DNA of 7,720 bases. Source: Devosia sp. (GTDB lineage: Bacteria; Pseudomonadota; Alphaproteobacteria; Rhizobiales; Devosiaceae). The stretch lies in assembly GCA_028290245.1 (NCBI GenBank), contig JAQGKG010000167.1, forward strand, positions 1 to 7,720, in the 5' to 3' direction. Below, piece after piece: positions 1 to 7,720 of the stretch; the stretch's first letter is position 1; every line of letters starts with the position of its first letter. The notes beneath the pieces were generated by a model that saw only the letters and a program-made list of their open reading frames with translations, was not told the origin of the DNA and did no database searches. A program made the position numbers and the translations under genes.

Positions 1-293
1 TCCGAAACGAAATAGAGGGGCAACGGCGCTAGCGCGGACAGCAGCGAAATCACGATCAATGCCGTGCGCCAGTCATCCGCCTTGTCGGCAATCCGGCCGA
101 CCACGATGTTGAGCATCAGCAGGCACAGGGTCGGCAGCGCGTTGATCAGGCCGATCTGGTCGGCCGGCAGCCCATGCTCGCTGAGCCAAATGCCTAGGAA
201 CACCGAGGCTACGCCACCGGGAATATAGACAGTGAACTGATAGATAGAAGCGCGCAACTCGGGACCGGCCGAGCGCGAAAGTGCCGAAGGCAT
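1..293 (-). CDS. MFS transporter, N-terminal part (cut by left window edge)
   Basis: About 97 residues are visible, reading from an ATG at 293-291 leftward off the window with no stop. The protein begins MPSALSRSAGPELRASIYQF. A first hydrophobic segment follows (about residues 19-35), then a short loop containing EHGLPADQIG. A second membrane segment (about 45-63) ends in the loop GRIADKADDWR, and a third segment starts after it. The G-R-x-A-D-K loop between helices 2 and 3 is the usual major facilitator signature, and the start resembles the MFS_1-like / nucleoside-permease-like branch. A GGAG at plus 305-308, 11 nt ahead of the ATG, is the likely ribosome site. It is partly inside a hairpin (307-326). 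The gene lies 81 bp downstream of the glycosyltransferase stop on the same strand and may be co-transcribed with it. The substrate cannot be told from this fragment. Confidence 0.8.
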   Translation of the reverse strand, partial: MPSALSRSAGPELRASIYQFTVYIPGGVASVFLGIWLSEHGLPADQIGLINALPTLCLLMLNIVVGRIADKADDWRTALIVISLLSALAPLPLYFVS

Positions 294-306
294 GAGGAAA
301 TCAACT

Positions 307-326
307 CCGGGCAAATCAGCGCCCGG
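307..326 (-). promoter_or_regulatory. Hairpin between glycosyltransferase and MFS genes, overlapping the MFS ribosome site
   Basis: CCGGGC (307-312) and GCCCGG (321-326) form a perfect 6-bp GC stem around an 8-nt loop. On the minus strand the stem lies in the short leader of the MFS gene. Its 3' edge shares two G residues with the GGAG taken as the ribosome site. It is followed by AGTTGATTT, not a clean T-run, so it could be a weak terminator for the upstream glycosyltransferase gene, a leader structure modulating MFS translation, or chance. The structure is seen; the function is inferred. Confidence 0.3.
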
Positions 327-374
327 TGTCTTTCGTGACTCGCATCGGCCTTCAAGGCAAGGCGGTTTGCAACG

Positions 375-1436
375 TTATTGTCCGGCGGAGGCGCGCAATT
401 TGCGCGAGGATGCATGCAAGGGCTCCAGCGCAGTAAAAAACTGCCTCGCGCTGGCGGCCCACGTGAAGCGCTCGCCATGTGCCCGCGCATCGGCCCTATT
501 GAGCGTCAATGCCCGCGCCACCGCTACATTGAGGTCTGCGTGCATTGCCCCGGCCTTGGGGTCGCTAAGCACATCCACCGGCCCGGTCACCGGATAGGCG
601 GCTACGGGCGTGCTTGATGCCAGCGCTTCGGTGATGACGTTGCCGAATGTATCCGTAAGGCTGGGGAACACCATCACATCGGCACTGCGATACAGAGCAC
701 CCAGTTCCTCCCCATGCCGAAAGCCAAGAAACACCGCCTCGGGATAGGCGCGCATCAGGCGCGCACAGTCGGGGCCGTCGCCAACCACGATCTTGGTGCC
801 GGCAGTGTCGAGCTTGAGGAAAGCCTCGATATTTTTCTCGGCAGCAACCCGCCCGACATGCAGCAGATGCGGCCCCGGCAAATCGCCAAACCAGGTTTTG
901 GGACCGGGATGAAAGCGATTGCCATCGACGCCGCGGCTCCACAGCGTGAGATTGTTGAAACCCCGCGCCAGCAGGTCATCGCGCACGGAGGGCGTCGGCA
1001 CCATGGTGCGGGCGGCGGCGCTATGGAACCAGCGCAGGTAGCCATAGGTCCAGTCCTGCGGCACCGGCATGCGCATGGCCAGATATTCGGCAAAGCGGGT
1101 GTGAAAACTGGTGGTGAAACCGAGCTGCCGATCGATGCAATATTGCCGCGCCAACAGCCCCAGCGGCCCTTCGGTCGCTATATGGATATGATCGGCCTCG
1201 ATGGCGCGGATCTGTTTTGCCACGGCGCTGCCGGTGGCCAGCGAAAGCCGTATCTCCGGATAAGTCGGCACTGGAACCGTCCAGAACCGCTCCGGCGTCA
1301 GGTAATGCACCTCATGGCCCGCCTCTACCAATGTCTTGCCGACACTTTCAAGAGTACGGACCACGCCGTTGATCTGCGGACGCCACGCGTCGGTCACGAT
1401 GAGTATGCGAGTGGATTGGAACGCGTCGAGCTGCAT
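375..1436 (-). CDS. GT4 family glycosyltransferase
   Basis: A retaining GT-B glycosyltransferase of family GT4 that would transfer a sugar from a nucleotide sugar to a lipid or glycan acceptor at the inner face of the membrane. Numbered from the ATG at 1436 (353 aa), the N-terminal acceptor domain opens with RILIVTDAWRPQINGVVRT (about 10-28) and carries HTRF (112-115). The donor domain has GRVAAEKN (195-202), GDGP (219-222) and PSLTDTFGNVITEAL (about 258-272). In that last motif Asp262 stands in for the first Glu of the classical E-x7-E, with Glu270 as the second. To my knowledge this D-T-F-G form is common in the SqdX/MgtA-like branch. Stop is TAA at 375-377. An in-frame GTG at 1475 would add 13 residues (MTLQGYSNPCGAA). 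Neither start has a clear ribosome site; I prefer the ATG because homology-like sequence begins soon after it. The gene follows the LpxH-like phosphoesterase by 87 bp. Donor and acceptor are unknown; a membrane glycolipid is the most natural guess from the neighbour. Confidence 0.88.
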   Translation of the reverse strand: MQLDAFQSTRILIVTDAWRPQINGVVRTLESVGKTLVEAGHEVHYLTPERFWTVPVPTYPEIRLSLATGSAVAKQIRAIEADHIHIATEGPLGLLARQYCIDRQLGFTTSFHTRFAEYLAMRMPVPQDWTYGYLRWFHSAAARTMVPTPSVRDDLLARGFNNLTLWSRGVDGNRFHPGPKTWFGDLPGPHLLHVGRVAAEKNIEAFLKLDTAGTKIVVGDGPDCARLMRAYPEAVFLGFRHGEELGALYRSADVMVFPSLTDTFGNVITEALASSTPVAAYPVTGPVDVLSDPKAGAMHADLNVAVARALTLNRADARAHGERFTWAASARQFFTALEPLHASSRKLRASAGQ

Positions 1437-1523
1437 GGCTGCACCACATGGGTTCGAATACCCCTGCAGTGTCACCCGAGTCCGCGTCGCTTGCGTGAAT
1501 GATAGACGACGGCTTAGTGACGC

Positions 1524-2318
1524 CTAAACCGCCTTGCGTAGCCTGAACTTGCGGGGTTCGCCGACCATCATTTCGGTCCACTTCACCAGCTCGAACTCCC
1601 CTTCGGGGGTTTCGACGATGGCGGTGCAGCTTTCAACCCAGTCGCCCGTGTTGATGTAGTGGATGCCCAGCCGGTCGTGCATATCGGCAAAATGGATGTG
1701 GCCGCAGATCACGCCGTTGACGCCGGATTCCTTGGCCTCGTGCACCAGCGCTTCCTCAAAGCGGCCGATGATAGAGACGGCATTCTTGACCTTCTGCTTG
1801 GCCCAAGCGCTGAGCGACCAATATTGCAGGCCGAGCCGGCGGCGCACCCAATTGATGGCGATATTGATGCGCAGGGCAGCGTTATAGGCCCAGTCGCCGA
1901 CATGGGCGAGCCACTTGGCATGCATCACCACAACGTCGAACTGGTCGCCATGGATAACCAGATAGGTCTTGCCGGTCGCCGTGGTGTGGACCGTACGATC
2001 GACGAATTCGACTTCGCCAAAATAGGTACCGAGATACTCGCGCAGGAATTCGTCGTGATTTCCCGGCAGATAGACGATGCGTGTTCCGGCCGTGGCCTTG
2101 TCGAGCAGCACCTGAACCAGGATGTTGTATTCGTTCGGCCAATGCCAGTTTTTTGCCAGGCGCCAGCCATCGACGATGTCACCGACCAGATAAATTGTCT
2201 CGGCTTCATGGGCGCGCAGGAACTCGATGAGTTGCCCAACCCTGATGGGCTTCATGCCCAGATGGACATCCGAGATGAATATCGCCCGGACCTGTCGGAC
2301 TTCACGGTCTTCCGCCAT
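1524..2318 (-). CDS. LpxH-like metallophosphoesterase (UDP-2,3-diacylglucosamine diphosphatase family)
   Basis: A 264-aa calcineurin-like phosphoesterase. All the dinuclear-metal motifs are present in order: DVHLG (17-21), GDIVDGW (46-52), GNHDE (86-90), HGDQFD (123-128) and GHIH (206-209), followed by INTGDWVESC (222-231). The W-R after GDIVDG and the HGDQFD block are typical of the LpxH-related group usually annotated as UDP-2,3-diacylglucosamine diphosphatase, which cleaves the pyrophosphate of the lipid A precursor to give lipid X plus UMP. Many alphaproteobacteria use the unrelated LpxI for that step, so this enzyme may act on another lipid pyrophosphate. I therefore leave the symbol blank. 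A basic, aromatic-rich stretch at about 150-180 (including WVRRRLGLQYW) could be the membrane-facing cap. The ATG at 2318 is backed by AGGAG 10 nt upstream (plus 2329-2333). Stop is TAG. It sits between the GH3 gene (93 bp upstream) and the GT4 gene (downstream). Confidence 0.9.
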   Translation of the reverse strand: MAEDREVRQVRAIFISDVHLGMKPIRVGQLIEFLRAHEAETIYLVGDIVDGWRLAKNWHWPNEYNILVQVLLDKATAGTRIVYLPGNHDEFLREYLGTYFGEVEFVDRTVHTTATGKTYLVIHGDQFDVVVMHAKWLAHVGDWAYNAALRINIAINWVRRRLGLQYWSLSAWAKQKVKNAVSIIGRFEEALVHEAKESGVNGVICGHIHFADMHDRLGIHYINTGDWVESCTAIVETPEGEFELVKWTEMMVGEPRKFRLRKAV

Positions 2319-2411
2319 CCAGCAACGACTCCTGCTTCTTGGACCGCACTTTATCTGCGGATGACGCGGGAGGGAACCATTGGCAGCGAGAAGGTGGGGA
2401 AATGCCGCAGA

Positions 2412-3503
2412 TCAGCGAATGCCGGCTTTCAGGGCCACGATCCGCGCGTAGCTTTGCTCGATCCGCGCTGCAAATTCAGGGTCGGCTTTGGCTTCCGCGA
2501 CCAGGACATCGAGAATTTCCTGTCCCAGGCTGGCGTGATATTTTGCCGTGTTGGAGAACAGCAGCACATCCGTGCCGGCCCGCACGGCAAGCGTCACAGT
2601 GTCATGCAGGTCGTAATGCTCGCGGATGGCTCCCATTTCCAGATCGTCGCTGATCACCACGCCATCAAAACCCAGCGTTTCGCGCAATACGCCGGTGATC
2701 CACTGGCGCGATAGCGAGGCCGGAGTCTGGGTGCCCTTGTCGGCGTAACCGGCGTGATACAAGTGCCCCACCATCACCATGTCCACCATGTCGTCGGCGA
2801 TCATGGTGCGATACGGGTCGAGTTCGGCGTCAGTCCAGGTCTGGGTGATGTCGACGAAACCCTCGTGGCTATCGGCCGTCGATGAGCCGTGGCCGGGGAA
2901 ATGCTTGAGAGCGGTCAGCAGACCCGCCGCGTGGTGAGCCTTGATGAAAGCCTCATCATAGCTGGCGACCACTGCCGGATCGGCGCTGAAAGCGCGGCCG
3001 AACTTGGCGATGACCTGATTCTTGGTGTTGAGATTGACGTCGGCGACCGGGCCGAAGTTGACGCTAAAACCAAGGTCGGCGATCGAGGCCGCCATTTTTG
3101 CGTAAATTGCCTCGGCCTGTTCGGGGGTGTTACTGGCCGCAATGCTGGCGGCATTGGCGATTTCGGTAAAACCGACGTCCTTCGTCAACCGCTCCACCGC
3201 ACCGCCCTCCTGGTCGAGCGTGATGAACGGCAGCAACTCCGGGGATGCGGCGCGGAACGCCTCGTTCATGGTGCGGACGGCGTCGAGAGACTTGATGTTG
3301 GTCTTGAGAAACATGACCCCGCCGAGACGTCCGGCGGTCAATTCCTCGCGCAGGGCCACGACCGACGCATCATCTGCATCGTCGCCCTGGAAGCCGACCA
3401 CGATCATCTGTCCAGCCATCTGCTCCAGCGTTGCCGCATGGGCCGAGACGGGGAGAAGAGCCAGGGTGAGAGCGGCGCAAAGGCGGGCAAGATGAACGGT
3501 CAC
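2412..3503 (-). CDS. Exported GH3 beta-N-acetylhexosaminidase (NagZ-like)
   Basis: A 363-aa single-domain glycoside hydrolase family 3 protein. It has DQEGGAVERL (97-106), the NagZ signature KHFPGHG (200-206) with the catalytic dyad Asp211-His213 in DSH, and the nucleophile region ISDDLEMGAI (284-293), where Asp286 is the expected nucleophile. Such enzymes remove terminal N-acetylglucosamine from muropeptides or related glycans. A typical gammaproteobacterial NagZ is cytoplasmic. This one begins with a signal peptide: a short basic start, a hydrophobic core to about residue 18 and an AHA-A cleavage site after residue 23. I therefore expect it in the periplasm or secreted. The start is GTG at 3503-3501. 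An in-frame TAG lies only 15 nt further upstream, so no longer start is possible except a CTG, and a later start would lose the signal peptide. No strong ribosome site is seen. Stop is TGA. The position before the LpxH-like and GT4 genes suggests an envelope role. Confidence 0.9.
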   Translation of the reverse strand: MTVHLARLCAALTLALLPVSAHAATLEQMAGQMIVVGFQGDDADDASVVALREELTAGRLGGVMFLKTNIKSLDAVRTMNEAFRAASPELLPFITLDQEGGAVERLTKDVGFTEIANAASIAASNTPEQAEAIYAKMAASIADLGFSVNFGPVADVNLNTKNQVIAKFGRAFSADPAVVASYDEAFIKAHHAAGLLTALKHFPGHGSSTADSHEGFVDITQTWTDAELDPYRTMIADDMVDMVMVGHLYHAGYADKGTQTPASLSRQWITGVLRETLGFDGVVISDDLEMGAIREHYDLHDTVTLAVRAGTDVLLFSNTAKYHASLGQEILDVLVAEAKADPEFAARIEQSYARIVALKAGIR

Positions 3504-3607
3504 GGGCAGGTCCGACTATGGGAATAAATGCCCGACGATGACGGGGAAAAGCCGGTGAAACAATGGCCGGGGGCGATGATCGCTGAAGCGTGAGGGAGAC
3601 TTGTTGA

Positions 3608-3766
3608 ATCAGTCGACACCCTCCCCCTTGCGGGGAGGGTTAGGGAGGGGAGGTTTGGCCCATATATCGGGGCTCTAATCCCCCCTCCCGGCTCGATGAC
3701 GGACTTAGCAAGCGCTAAGCCCTATCTCGCTCTCCCTCCCCGCGAGGGGGAGGGTCGTCGACTGAT
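3608..3766. repeat. 159-bp palindromic, MITE-like intergenic element with terminal inverted repeats
   Basis: The left arm (3608-3639) begins ATCAGTCGACACCCTCCCCC. Read in reverse complement, the right arm (3734-3766) begins ATCAGTCGACGACCCTCCCC. The arms match over 32/33 nt with one inserted base and one T/C change. Each arm contains its own hairpin: CCCTCCCC (3619-3626) pairs with GGGGAGGG (3632-3639) round CTTGC, and the right arm mirrors this. Between the arms GGGAGGGG (3643-3650) can pair with the C-rich run ending CCCCTCCC (to 3689), and CTTAGC (3704-3709) pairs with GCTAAG (3714-3719) round AAGC. No reading frame in the element looks like a gene, and I see no target-site duplication at its borders. 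It sits between the end of acs and the start of the GH3 gene. I recall similar G/C-box palindromes scattered between genes in alphaproteobacteria; copy number here is unknown. Confidence 0.75.
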
Positions 3767-3784
3767 AGCCCGGCGGTCGGCTAT
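3765..3784 (-). terminator. Candidate acs terminator hairpin
   Basis: ATAGCC (3765-3770) and GGCTAT (3779-3784) form a perfect 6-bp stem round an 8-nt loop, beginning 8 nt beyond the acs TAG stop on the minus strand. No T-run follows. Instead the strong hairpin of the palindromic element's right arm comes next, and the two structures overlap by two bases. The pair could stop transcription together. Position supports this; the missing T-run argues against a classical intrinsic terminator. Confidence 0.35.
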
Positions 3785-3792
3785 GGTGCACG

Positions 3793-5736
<1,944 letters not shown>

Positions 5737-5741
5737 ACTGT

Positions 5742-5746
5742 CCTCC
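5742..5746 (-). promoter_or_regulatory. acs ribosome binding site (decides the start)
   Basis: On the minus strand AAGGGAGGACAGT runs straight into the acs ATG. The GGAGG core is at 5742-5746, leaving 5 nt to the start codon. This strong site fixes the start at 5736 and argues against any of the in-frame ATG or GTG codons further upstream. Confidence 0.8.
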
Positions 5747-5765
5747 CTTATCTCTCCCGACATCC

Positions 5766-5794
5766 GTTCTAGTGACCCGGCCTGATCCGGGCAA
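5766..5794 (-). promoter_or_regulatory. Candidate acs promoter
   Basis: On the minus strand TTGCCC (plus 5789-5794) and TAGAAC (plus 5766-5771) are 17 bp apart, with the likely transcript start some 20-25 nt ahead of the acs ATG. The boxes match the sigma70-type consensus only in part (about 3/6 and 4/6). A CCCGG/CCGGG inverted repeat (5776-5791) fills the spacer. It is the best-spaced pair I found by eye in this gap, not a proven promoter. Confidence 0.3.
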
Positions 5795-5807
5795 GGCCTT
5801 GAAACTG

Positions 5808-5831
5808 CAACTGGATGGCTCAGTCCAGTTG
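5808..5831. promoter_or_regulatory. Perfect 8+8 bp palindrome in the acs/GNAT divergent region (possible operator)
   Basis: CAACTGGA (5808-5815) and TCCAGTTG (5824-5831) are exact reverse complements separated by 8 bp. The match extends two more bases each side as a G-T wobble and a T-A pair. The centre is about 60 bp upstream of the transcript start implied by the candidate acs promoter, a usual place for an activator, and about 95 bp ahead of the GNAT start codon. It could bind a dimeric regulator acting on both genes. No known regulator family is recognised from the motif. Confidence 0.4.
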
Positions 5832-5914
5832 TACCGACAATTAACTCCGCTGCTGCACTATGCTTCGAAGAGGGCCGGACAGTTGCTATCCTGCGGCCAC
5901 AGGGGAACCGCACC

Positions 5915-6484
5915 ATGGCCGAAATGAGCATCCGCGCCGCGACGTCAGCCGATATCGATTTGATCCATCGCGAGCTGATGGACGTCATTACCACCTCGCC
6001 GCACTATAGCGATCGCTTCAAGGCTCATGAGATGGGCCGTCTCAACAAGACATTCCTGCGCAATATCCTGGCGCTCGACCCCTGGCACATCATGATCATG
6101 TGTACCGACGGCGTAGCCGGCGGCGCGATGATCTCGGGACCTGAATGCGGCTCGATCTTCCGCTACTGGAGCTGGGTCTTCCCGACCCATCGCAATTCCA
6201 AGCTGGGCATGTTCGGCATGCGCGCCTTCGATGAGCATTGGGATAACGGGCGTTTCCACAAGGCCTACACCTTCGTCCGCCCTGACAACGAAGTGGCTCG
6301 CAAGTTGCTGGCCCGCTACGGTTACAAAGAAACCTGTCTGCTCGAGAAGCACATTTTCGGCCAGGACTACCTGCTGATCGAAAAGCCCTACACCAAGGTC
6401 ACCGAGGACTATGACAGCGGCGCCAATATCGGCCGGCTCGGTCGCCTGAAGCAGCGTCTCGAAGGCCTCGTCCGAGCCGCCTGA
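5915..6484 (+). CDS. GNAT family N-acetyltransferase
   Basis: A 189-aa protein with a GNAT fold pattern. IRAATSADIDLIHREL (6-21) is the typical first strand and helix. A central strand FRYWSWVFPTH (82-92) is followed by RNSKLGMFGMRAF in the place of the acetyl-CoA pyrophosphate loop. A late block NEVARKLLARYGYKE (125-139) matches the common N-x-x-A-x-x-x-Y-x-x-x-G-F/Y motif. The loop does not fit the classical R/Q-x-x-G-x-G/A well, so acetyl-CoA binding is likely but not certain. A polar tail of about 30 residues (160-189) follows the domain. The ATG at 5915 has AGGGGA 8 nt upstream (5901-5906). The gene is divergent from acs (178 bp) and ends 6 bp from the convergent flippase stop. The substrate is unknown; protein lysines (including Acs) and sugar amines of a glycan pathway are both possible. 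Confidence 0.85.
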   Translation: MAEMSIRAATSADIDLIHRELMDVITTSPHYSDRFKAHEMGRLNKTFLRNILALDPWHIMIMCTDGVAGGAMISGPECGSIFRYWSWVFPTHRNSKLGMFGMRAFDEHWDNGRFHKAYTFVRPDNEVARKLLARYGYKETCLLEKHIFGQDYLLIEKPYTKVTEDYDSGANIGRLGRLKQRLEGLVRAA

Positions 6485-6490
6485 TCTATC

Positions 6491-7720
6491 CTATTCCGCC
6501 GCGACAGCCACTGACCGGCGATTGCGAAACCACTGCAGGATCGATACGTCCATATGGGCGGTGCGCAGCGCCACCCACCACAGGCCGACCGACCAGACCG
6601 AGATCGCGATGATGGCGGCCGAAGCCGCTCCCATCAGGCCGAATGTCGGCACCAGCAGCCAGTTGCACACCACCAGTGCCCCGATACCAAGGGCGACGAA
6701 TGGCAGGCTGGCATAGGGGCGGTCGTGAATGGACAGCACCAGCGAGGCCGGCCCCATCACCGAGCGGATCACCAGCGCCAGGCACAGCACCGCCAGCGGC
6801 GCAGCGCCAGCCGAAAAGCTCGGCCCGAACAGCATCAGCAGCAACGGCGCCACCAGAGTCATGCCGGCGAACAGCGCCACCGATATGGCGCTGGCGACGA
6901 AATTGGCATCGCCAATCTTGCGCTTGAACGCATCGCGGTCGGCATTGGCTTCGCTTTCGAACATATCTGGCAGTGTGACGGCATAGACCGCCGCAACGCC
7001 AAACGAGATCAACGAAAACAGTCGTGTGCAGACACCGAAAATCGCCAACTCCTCGCGGCTGAGAGTATGGCTCAGCAGCAGCAGGTCGATGTCGAAGAAG
7101 AAATCGGTGGCGAGCGAGATCAGCACCCACGGCAAGGCAAAACGCCACCAGCGCTGGGCTTCCCGCGACCGCGGTTGTGCGGTGTCTGGCAGGCGGTTGA
7201 ATGAGCTGACGACGAAGCCGAAATGTACCAGCGCGATGCCGACATAGCCGATGGCGATCAGCCACAGCATGAGGGAAAAGCCCTCCGCTGGCGCCGCAAT
7301 GCCCAATGTCGCGACGAACGCTCCGACCACGATCATTGGCCGGAACATGGTGTCGGCAAAGAAGCCGGCAAACGGCCGCTTGAGTCCTACCAGAACCGCG
7401 CCGTTGACATAGACCAGCGCCGTACCGAAGGCGAGCAGGACCACCGGCACGAAGTGATGCGCCAACACGCTATCGCCCTGCCCGATAAAGCTCAGCAGAT
7501 ATGGACCGGCCAGCAACAGCACGACCAGCGAGCCGACGACATGGCCATAGGCGTGCTTGATGAAGCTGAGAAACAGCCGGCGTTCGCCGCGTGCCCGGTA
7601 TTCGGCAGCAAAATAGGTGCCTACCGTGTGAAATCCCAGCGGCATGACCACAGCGATCAGGTTCACCGTGGCGATGACCACCAGATACTCGCCAAGCAGT
7701 TCAGGCCCCCAGATGCGCGC
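6491..7720 (-). CDS. Polysaccharide/oligosaccharide flippase of the MOP (Wzx-like) superfamily, lacking its N-terminus
   Basis: 409 residues are visible. The frame is open to the right edge with no stop, and its first visible residues are ARIWGPELLGEYLVVIATVN. The G-P-E-L-L-G-E-Y segment is the loop after the first helix in Wzx/polysaccharide_synt proteins. I therefore judge that roughly 30-40 residues with helix 1 lie outside the window, and that the GTG at 7681 is not the true start. About 11 further hydrophobic segments can be counted, including HVVGSLVVLLLAGPYLLSFI, FVPVVLLAFGTALVYVNGAV and LPFVALGIGALVVCNWLLV. Charged loops lie between them, for example FESEANADRDAFKRKIGDAN. The short cytoplasmic tail ends RNRRSVAVAAE and the stop is TAG. 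Such proteins move undecaprenyl-linked glycans across the inner membrane. The genes to its right would show which polysaccharide is involved. Confidence 0.88.
   Translation of the reverse strand, partial: ARIWGPELLGEYLVVIATVNLIAVVMPLGFHTVGTYFAAEYRARGERRLFLSFIKHAYGHVVGSLVVLLLAGPYLLSFIGQGDSVLAHHFVPVVLLAFGTALVYVNGAVLVGLKRPFAGFFADTMFRPMIVVGAFVATLGIAAPAEGFSLMLWLIAIGYVGIALVHFGFVVSSFNRLPDTAQPRSREAQRWWRFALPWVLISLATDFFFDIDLLLLSHTLSREELAIFGVCTRLFSLISFGVAAVYAVTLPDMFESEANADRDAFKRKIGDANFVASAISVALFAGMTLVAPLLLMLFGPSFSAGAAPLAVLCLALVIRSVMGPASLVLSIHDRPYASLPFVALGIGALVVCNWLLVPTFGLMGAASAAIIAISVWSVGLWWVALRTAHMDVSILQWFRNRRSVAVAAE

Noticed and set aside
1449..1463. tRNA T-arm-like string GGGTTCGAATACCCC, possibly an attachment-site remnant
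   Set aside because: The base after the TTCGAAT loop is A, so the closing G-C pair is missing. No acceptor, D or anticodon arm lies nearby, and no integrase or direct repeat is present.
714..1502. Plus-strand open frame of 262 codons opposite the GT4 gene
   Set aside because: Composition follows the reverse complement of the GT4 codons and no domain is recognisable; the GT4 frame carries all expected motifs.
2353..2412. Inverted repeat ATCTGCGG / CCGCAGAT with a 44-nt spacer between the GH3 and phosphoesterase genes
   Set aside because: An 8-bp match over such a long spacer is expected by chance in a window this size. It overlaps the GH3 stop codon and has no T-run after it.
1659..2714. Long plus-strand open frame antisense to the phosphoesterase and GH3 genes
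   Set aside because: It spans two well-supported genes and the gap between them, shows no family features, and is typical of antisense open frames in high-GC DNA.
5737..5994. Open in-frame extension of acs by 86 codons upstream
   Set aside because: It would run through the divergent control region and antisense into the GNAT gene. Its composition is unlike Acs, and the ATG at 5736 has a strong ribosome site and the family's N-terminus.
6486..7265. Long 259-codon open frame on the minus strand inside the flippase gene
   Set aside because: It is a shifted frame of the flippase coding region, rich in Arg, Ala and Gly from high-GC third positions. It has no recognisable domain, and the overlapping frame gives a coherent membrane protein.

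Overview
The window is about 60% G+C by eye and densely coded. It looks like a chromosomal segment of an alphaproteobacterium. A member of the Hyphomicrobiales (Rhizobiales), possibly Devosia-like, is my best guess. That guess rests on gene content, GTG starts, codon bias toward G/C third positions and a GC-rich palindromic intergenic repeat of a kind I recall from such genomes. No marker gene fixes the taxon.

Layout: (1) 1-3503, four minus-strand genes read right to left. They are a signal-peptide-bearing GH3 beta-N-acetylhexosaminidase (NagZ-like), an LpxH-like UDP-2,3-diacylglucosamine diphosphatase-family metallophosphoesterase, a GT4 glycosyltransferase, and the N-terminal part of an MFS transporter cut by the left edge. 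Gaps are about 80-95 bp, so this may be one cell-envelope transcription unit or several short ones. (2) 3504-3792, the largest gene-free stretch (289 bp). It holds a 159-bp palindromic, MITE-like repeat with near-perfect 32/33-nt terminal inverted repeats, and a small hairpin just after acs. (3) 3793-5736, a complete acetyl-CoA synthetase gene (acs) on the minus strand. (4) 5737-5914, a 178-bp divergent control region with a perfect 8+8 bp palindrome and a candidate acs promoter. (5) 5915-6484, a GNAT acetyltransferase on the plus strand. (6) 6491 to the right edge, a Wzx/MOP-type polysaccharide flippase on the minus strand. It is convergent with the GNAT gene, 6 bp away, and lacks its N-terminus.

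Taken together: acs activates acetate to acetyl-CoA, and its conserved regulatory lysine is present. A GNAT enzyme transcribed divergently from acs could in principle acetylate it, by analogy with AcuA or Pat, but nothing in the sequence proves this. The other genes suit envelope and polysaccharide work: peptidoglycan amino-sugar trimming, lipid-A-type or glycolipid pyrophosphate hydrolysis, glycosyl transfer, and lipid-linked glycan export.

I see no tRNA, rRNA, CRISPR array, insertion sequence transposase, phage gene or defence system. Nothing coding here looks like a new system. The observations most worth checking are the palindromic element at 3608-3766 and the acs/GNAT control region.
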